A stretch of DNA of 64,000 nt from NCBI GenBank assembly GCA_964036275.1, contig CAXIWQ010000075.1:62001-126000 (forward strand), in the 5' to 3' direction. Position 1 is the first letter of the stretch; each line of letters starts with the position of its first letter. Below the pieces are notes generated by a model. That model was not told where the DNA came from. It ran no database searches and saw nothing but the letters and a program-made list of their open reading frames with translations. A program made the position numbers and the translations under genes. Below, piece by piece: positions 58,564-64,000 of this stretch. Source of the DNA: Litoditis marina (Eukaryota > Nematoda > Chromadorea > Rhabditida > Rhabditidae).

Positions 58564-60628
58564 CGTATTAGGTTTTTGTAGCTGGGAGCAACAGACTTGA
58601 TAGCCGTATGAACTGTTCTCTGTAGCTGCAAGGCAAAGAGTCGATAACCGCGTTAATTCGTATTTTGTGGCTGTGCGCCACAGAATAGATTGTCGTATTA
58701 GGTTTTTGTAGCTGGGAGCAACATATTTGATAGCCGTATGAACTGTTCTCTGTACCTGCAAGGCAAAGAGTCGATAACCGCGTTAATTCGTATTTTGTGG
58801 CTGTGCGCCACAGAATATAAAGTCGTATTAGGTTTTTGTAGCTGGGAGCAACAGACTTGATAGCCGTATGAACTGTTCTCTGTAGCTGCAAGGCAAAGAG
58901 TCGATAACCGCGTTAATTCGTATTCTGTGGCTGTGCGCCACAGAATAGATTGTCGTATTAGGTTTTTGTAGCTGGGAGCAACATATTTGATAGCCGTATG
59001 AACTGTTCTCTGTAGCTGCAAGGCAAAGAGTCGATAACCGCGTTAATTCGTATTTTGTGGCTGTGCGCCACAGAATAGATTGTCGTATTAGGTTTTTGTA
59101 GCTGGGAGCAACATATTTGATAGCCGTATGAACTGTTCTCTGTAGCTGCAAGGCAAAGATTCGATAACCGCGTTAATTCGTATTTTGTGGCTGTGCGCCA
59201 CAGAATAGTATTACGTTTTTGTAGCTGGGAGCAACATACTTGATAGCCGTATAACCTTTTTTCTGTAGCTGCACGGCAAAGAGTCAATAACCGCGTGAAT
59301 TTGTCTTTTGTGGCTGTGCGCCACAGAATATAAAGTCGTATTAGGTTTTTGTAGCTGGGAGCAACAGACTTGATAGCCGTATGAACTGTTCTCTGTAGCT
59401 GAAAGGCAAAGAGTCGATAACCGCGTTAATTCGTATTTTGTGGCTGTGCGCCACATAATAGATTGTCGTATTAGGTTTTTGTAGCTGGGAGCAACATATT
59501 TGATAGCCGTATGAACTGTTCTCTGTAGCTGCAAGGCAAAGAGTCGATAACCGCGTTAATTCGTATTTTGTGGCTGTGCGCCACAGAATATAAAGTCGTA
59601 TTAGGTTTTTGTAGCTGGGAGCAACAGACTTGATAGCCGTATGAACTGTTCTCTGTAGCTGCAAGGCAAAGAGTCGATAACCGCGTTAATTCGTATTTTG
59701 TGGCTGCGCGCCACAGAATAGTATTACGTTTTTGTAGCTGGGAGCAACATACTTGATAGCCGTATAACCTTTTTTCTGTAGCTGCACGGCAAAGAGTCAA
59801 TAACCGCGTGAATTTGTCTTTTGTGGCTGTGCGCCACAGAATATGAAGTCGTATTAGGTTTTTGTAGCTGGGAGCAACAGACTTGATAGCCGTATAAACT
59901 TTTTTCTGTAGCTGCAAGGCAAAGAGGTAATAACCGCGTTAATTTGTCTTTTGTGTCTGTGCGCCACAGAATATACAGTCGTATTAGGTTTTTGTAGCTG
60001 GGAGCAACAGATTTGATAGCCGTATGAAATGTTCTCTGTAACTGCAAGGCAAAGAGTCAATAACCGCGTTAATTTGTATTTTGTGGCTGTGCGCCACAGA
60101 ATATAAAGTCGTAATATGTTTTTGTAGTTGGGAGCAACAGACTTGATAGCCGTATGATTTTTTTTTGTAGCTGCAAGTCAAAATGTCAATAACCGCGTTA
60201 ATTCGTTTTTGTGGCTGTGCGCCACAGAATAGATTGTCGTATTAGGTTTTTGTAGCTGGGAGCAACAGACTTGATAGCCGCATAAACTTTGTTTCTGTAG
60301 CTGCAAGGCAAAGAGTCAATAACCGCGTTAATTCCTCTTTTGTGGCTGTGCGCCACAGAATATATAGTCGTATTAGGTTTTTGTAGCTGGGAGCAACAGA
60401 CTTGATAGCCGTATGAACTTATCTCTGTAACTGCAAGCCAACAAGTCGATAACCGCGATAATTCGTATTTTGTGGCTGTGCGCCACAGAATAGATTGTCG
60501 TATTAGGTTTTTGTAGCTGGGAGCAACATATTTGATAGCCGTATGAACTGTTCTCTGTAGCTGCAAGGCAAAGAGTCGATAACCGCGTTAATTCGTATTT
60601 TGTGGCTGTGCGCCACAGAATATAAAGT
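58564..60628. repeat. 2,065-bp satellite duplication, copy 1
   Basis: About 16 monomers that recur at 60629 with an offset of 2,065 bp. Shared lesions, such as the AGAATAGTATTACG deletion monomers at about 59204 and 59713, TAGCTGAAAGGC at 59397 and GGCTGCGCGCC near 59703, appear in both copies. The left edge of this copy is cut by the retrotransposon. Confidence 0.85.
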
Positions 60629-62590
60629 CGTATTAGGTTTTTGTAGCTGGGAGCAACAGACTTGATAGCCGTATGAACTGTTCTCTGTAGCTGCAAGGCA
60701 AAGAGTCGATAACCGCGTTAATTCGTATTTTGTGGCTGTGCGCCACAGAATAGATTGTCGTATTAGGTTTTTGTAGCTGGGAGCAACATATTTGATAGCC
60801 GTATGAACTGTTCTCTGTACCTGCAAGGCAAAGAGTCGATAACCGCGTTAATTCGTATTTTGTGGCTGTGCGCCACAGAATATAAAGTCGTATTAGGTTT
60901 TTGTAGCTGGGAGCAACAGACTTGATAGCCGTATGAACTGTTCTCTGTAGCTGCAAGGCAAAGAGTCGATAACCGCGTTAATTCGTATTCTGTGGCTGTG
61001 CGCCACAGAATAGATTGTCGTATTAGGTTTTTGTAGCTGGGAGCAACATATTTGATAGCCGTATGAACTGTTCTCTGTAGCTGCAAGGCAAAGAGTCGAT
61101 AACCGCGTTAATTCGTATTTTGTGGCTGTGCGCCACAGAATAGATTGTCGTATTAGGTTTTTGTAGCTGGGAGCAACATATTTGATAGCCGTATGAACTG
61201 TTCTCTGTAGCTGCAAGGCAAAGATTCGATAACCGCGTTAATTCGTATTTTGTGGCTGTGCGCCACAGAATAGTATTACGTTTTTGTAGCTGGGAGCAAC
61301 ATACTTGATAGCCGTATAACCTTTTTTCTGTAGCTGCACGGCAAAGAGTCAATAACCGCGTGAATTTGTCTTTTGTGGCTGTGCGCCACAGAATATAAAG
61401 TCGTATTAGGTTTTTGTAGCTGGGAGCAACAGACTTGATAGCCGTATGAACTGTTCTCTGTAGCTGAAAGGCAAAGAGTCGATAACCGCGTTAATTCGTA
61501 TTTTGTGGCTGTGCGCCACATAATAGATTGTCGTATTAGGTTTTTGTAGCTGGGAGCAACATATTTGATAGCCGTATGAACTGTTCTCTGTAGCTGCAAG
61601 GCAAAGAGTCGATAACCGCGTTAATTCGTATTTTGTGGCTGTGCGCCACAGAATATAAAGTCGTATTAGGTTTTTGTAGCTGGGAGCAACAGACTTGATA
61701 GCCGTATGAACTGTTCTCTGTAGCTGCAAGGCAAAGAGTCGATAACCGCGTTAATTCGTATTTTGTGGCTGCGCGCCACAGAATAGTATTACGTTTTTGT
61801 AGCTGGGAGCAACATACTTGATAGCCGTATAACCTTTTTTCTGTAGCTGCACGGCAAAGAGTCAATAACCGCGTGAATTTGTCTTTTGTGGCTGTGCGCC
61901 ACAGAATATGAAGTCGTATTAGGTTTTTGTAGCTGGGAGCAACAGACTTGATAGCCGTATAAACTTTTTTCTGTAGCTGCAAGGCAAAGAGGTAATAACC
62001 GCGTTAATTTGTCTTTTGTGTCTGTGCGCCACAGAATATACAGTCGTATTAGGTTTTTGTAGCTGGGAGCAACAGATTTGATAGCCGTATGAAATGTTCT
62101 CTGTAACTGCAAGGCAAAGAGTCAATAACCGCGTTAATTTGTATTTTGTGGCTGTGCGCCACAGAATATAAAGTCGTAATATGTTTTTGTAGTTGGGAGC
62201 AACAGACTTGATAGCCGTATGATTTTTTTTTGTAGCTGCAAGTCAAAATGTCAATAACCGCGTTAATTCGTTTTTGTGGCTGTGCGCCACAGAATAGATT
62301 GTCGTATTAGGTTTTTGTAGCTGGGAGCAACAGACTTGATAGCCGCATAAACTTTGTTTCTGTAGCTGCAAGGCAAAGAGTCAATAACCGCGTTAATTCC
62401 TCTTTTGTGGCTGTGCGCCACAGAATATATAGTCGTATTAGGTTTTTGTAGCTGGGAGCAACAGACTTGATAGCCGTATGAACTTATCTCTGTAACTGCA
62501 AGCCAACAAGTCGATAACCGCGATAATTCGTATTTTGTGGCTGTGCGCCACAGAATAGATTGTCGTATTAGGTTTTTGTAGCTGGGAGCA
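60629..62590. repeat. 2,065-bp satellite duplication, copy 2
   Basis: Matches copy 1 almost base for base until about 62590, where the order returns to the 6.5-kb HOR type. Its left junction (ATATAAAGTCGTATTAGG, AAAGT at 60624-60628) is the unoccupied equivalent of the retrotransposon insertion site. Confidence 0.8.
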
Positions 62591-64000
62591 ACAGATTCGA
62601 TAGCCGTATGAACTGTTCTCTGTAGCTGCAAGGCAAAGAGTCGATAACCGCGTTTATTCGTATTTTGTGGCTGTGCGCCACAGAATAGATTGTCGTATTA
62701 GGTTTTTGTAGCTGGGAGCAACATATTTGATAGCCGTATGAACTGTTCTCTGTAGCTGCAAGGCAAAGAGTCGATAACCGCGTTAGTTCGTATTTTGTGG
62801 CTGTGCGCCACAGAATAGATTGTCTTATCAGGTTTTTGTAGCTGGGAACAACAGACTTGATAGCCGTATTAACTTTTTTCTGTAGCTGCAAAGCAAACAG
62901 TCGATAACCGCGTTAATTCGTATTTTGTGGCTGTGCGCCACAGAATAGATAGTCGTATTAGGTTTTTGTAGCTGGGAGCAACATACTTGATAGCCGTATA
63001 AACTTTTTTCTGTAGCTGCACGGCAAAGAGTCAATAACCGCGTTAATTTGTCTTTTGTGGCTGTGCGCCACAGGATATAAAGTCGTATTAGGTTTTTGTA
63101 GCTGGGAGCAACAGACTTGATAGCCGTATAAACTTTTTTCTGTAGCTGCAAGGCAAAGAGGTAATAACCGCTTTAATTTGTCTTTTGTGGCTGTGCGCCA
63201 CAGAATATAAAGTCGTATTAGGTTTTTGTAGCCATGAGCAACAGACTTGATAGCCGTATAAACTTTTTTCTGTAGCTGCAAGGCAAAGAGTCGATAACCG
63301 CGTTAATTCGTATTTTGTGGCTGTGTGCCACAGAATAGATAGTTGTATTGGGTTTTTCTAGCTGGGAGCAACATACTTGATAGTCGTATAAACTTTTTTC
63401 TGTAGCTGCAAGGCAAAGAGTCAATAACCGCGTTAATTTGTCTTTTGTGGCTGTGCGCCACAGAATATAAAGTCGTATTAGGTTTTTGTAGCCATGAACA
63501 ACTTGATAGCCGTATTAACTGTTCTCTGTAGCTGCAAAGCAAACAGTCGATAACCGCGTTAATTCGTATTTTGTGGCTGTGCGCCAAAGAATAGATTGTC
63601 GTATTAGTTTTTTGTAGCTGGGAGCAACATATTTGATAGCCGTATGAACTGTTCTCTGTAGCTGCAAGGCAAAGAGTCAATAACCGCGTTAATTTGTCTT
63701 TTGTGGCTGTGCGCCACAGAATATAAAGTCGTATTAGGTTTTTGTAGCTGGGAGCAACAGACTTGATAGCCGTATAAACTTTTTTCTGTAGCTGCAAGGC
63801 AAAGAGTCGATAACCGCGTTAATTCGTATTTTGTGGCTGTGTGCCACAGAATAGATAGTTGTAATGGGTTTTTCTAGCTGGGAGCAACATACTTGATAGC
63901 CGTATAAACTTTTTTCTGTAGCTGCAAGGCAAAGAGGCAATAACCGCGTTAATTTGTCTTTTGTGGCTCTGCGCCACAGAATATAAAGTCGTATTAGGTT
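62591..64000. repeat. Satellite segment matching the 6.5-kb HOR
   Basis: The order of monomer variants matches about 4470-5900 in copy A, including TGTCTTATCAGG, CACAGGATATAAAG, GTAGCCATGAGC and the shortened CAACTTGATAGCC monomer (near 63500). The same HOR family therefore flanks the other families on both sides. Confidence 0.7.

Larger units (their letters stand above)
58564..64000. repeat. 130-bp tandem satellite array, right part
   Basis: The same 130-bp satellite, in the same orientation and phase, resumes right after the target-site duplication and runs off the right end of the window. About 42 monomers are present. No gene is seen. Confidence 0.97.

Noticed and set aside
1..64000. tRNA or rRNA genes, or a SINE origin for the satellite
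   Set aside because: I saw no tRNA cloverleaf, no pol III A-box/B-box pair with proper spacing (no GGTTCGANTCC match) and no rRNA-like sequence on either strand.

Overview
This window is eukaryotic repeat DNA, not a gene-dense region. About 58.6 kb is one head-to-tail satellite array with a 130-bp monomer (roughly 450 copies). A single 5,423-bp Ty3/gypsy-type LTR retrotransposon at 53136-58558 interrupts it. The only protein-coding gene I can support is the element's fused gag-pol gene (53927-58108). The array suggests centromeric or other constitutive heterochromatin, but nothing in the sequence proves that. The gag-pol resembles the K02A2.6-like pol proteins of nematodes and other invertebrates, and the satellite shows no CpG depletion. 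I therefore lean to an invertebrate, possibly a nematode, with low confidence.

Layout. 1-2625 is a mixed satellite block with a 1,171-bp duplication. 2626-22030 holds three copies of a ~6.5-kb higher-order repeat (HOR, 49-51 monomers). 22031-25416 is mixed. 25417-31575 holds four copies of a 1,168-bp nine-monomer HOR, with a 520-bp tetramer block (26585-28527) between copies 1 and 2. 31576-35590 is mixed. 35591-42840 is a ~3.63-kb HOR in two tandem copies. 42773-50538 holds 15-monomer units of 2584, 1300, 1941 and 1941 bp. 50539-53135 repeats material seen 16,965 bp upstream. After the retrotransposon, 58564-62590 is a 2,065-bp tandem duplication, and 62591-64000 returns to the first (6.5-kb) HOR type.

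Two features of the monomer stand out. First, it is itself a degenerate trimer of ~43-bp subunits (A, B, C); A and C match at about 28 of 37 aligned positions. Second, subunit C holds a short inverted repeat around the core TGTGGC-tgtgc-GCCACA. Sequence variants keep it paired by a compensatory C-to-T/G-to-A change or by moving the stem outward.

The retrotransposon looks young and possibly autonomous. It has a 5-bp target-site duplication (AAAGT), LTRs that differ by one substitution and one 1-nt indel, a primer-binding site, a polypurine tract, and one uninterrupted 1,393-codon ORF with CCHC zinc knuckles, protease, reverse transcriptase, RNase H and integrase. A paralogous empty site in the neighbouring satellite duplication (60624-60628) shows the target before insertion. 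Many minus-strand ORFs of 60-250 codons across the array are by-products of the satellite and are not annotated as genes.
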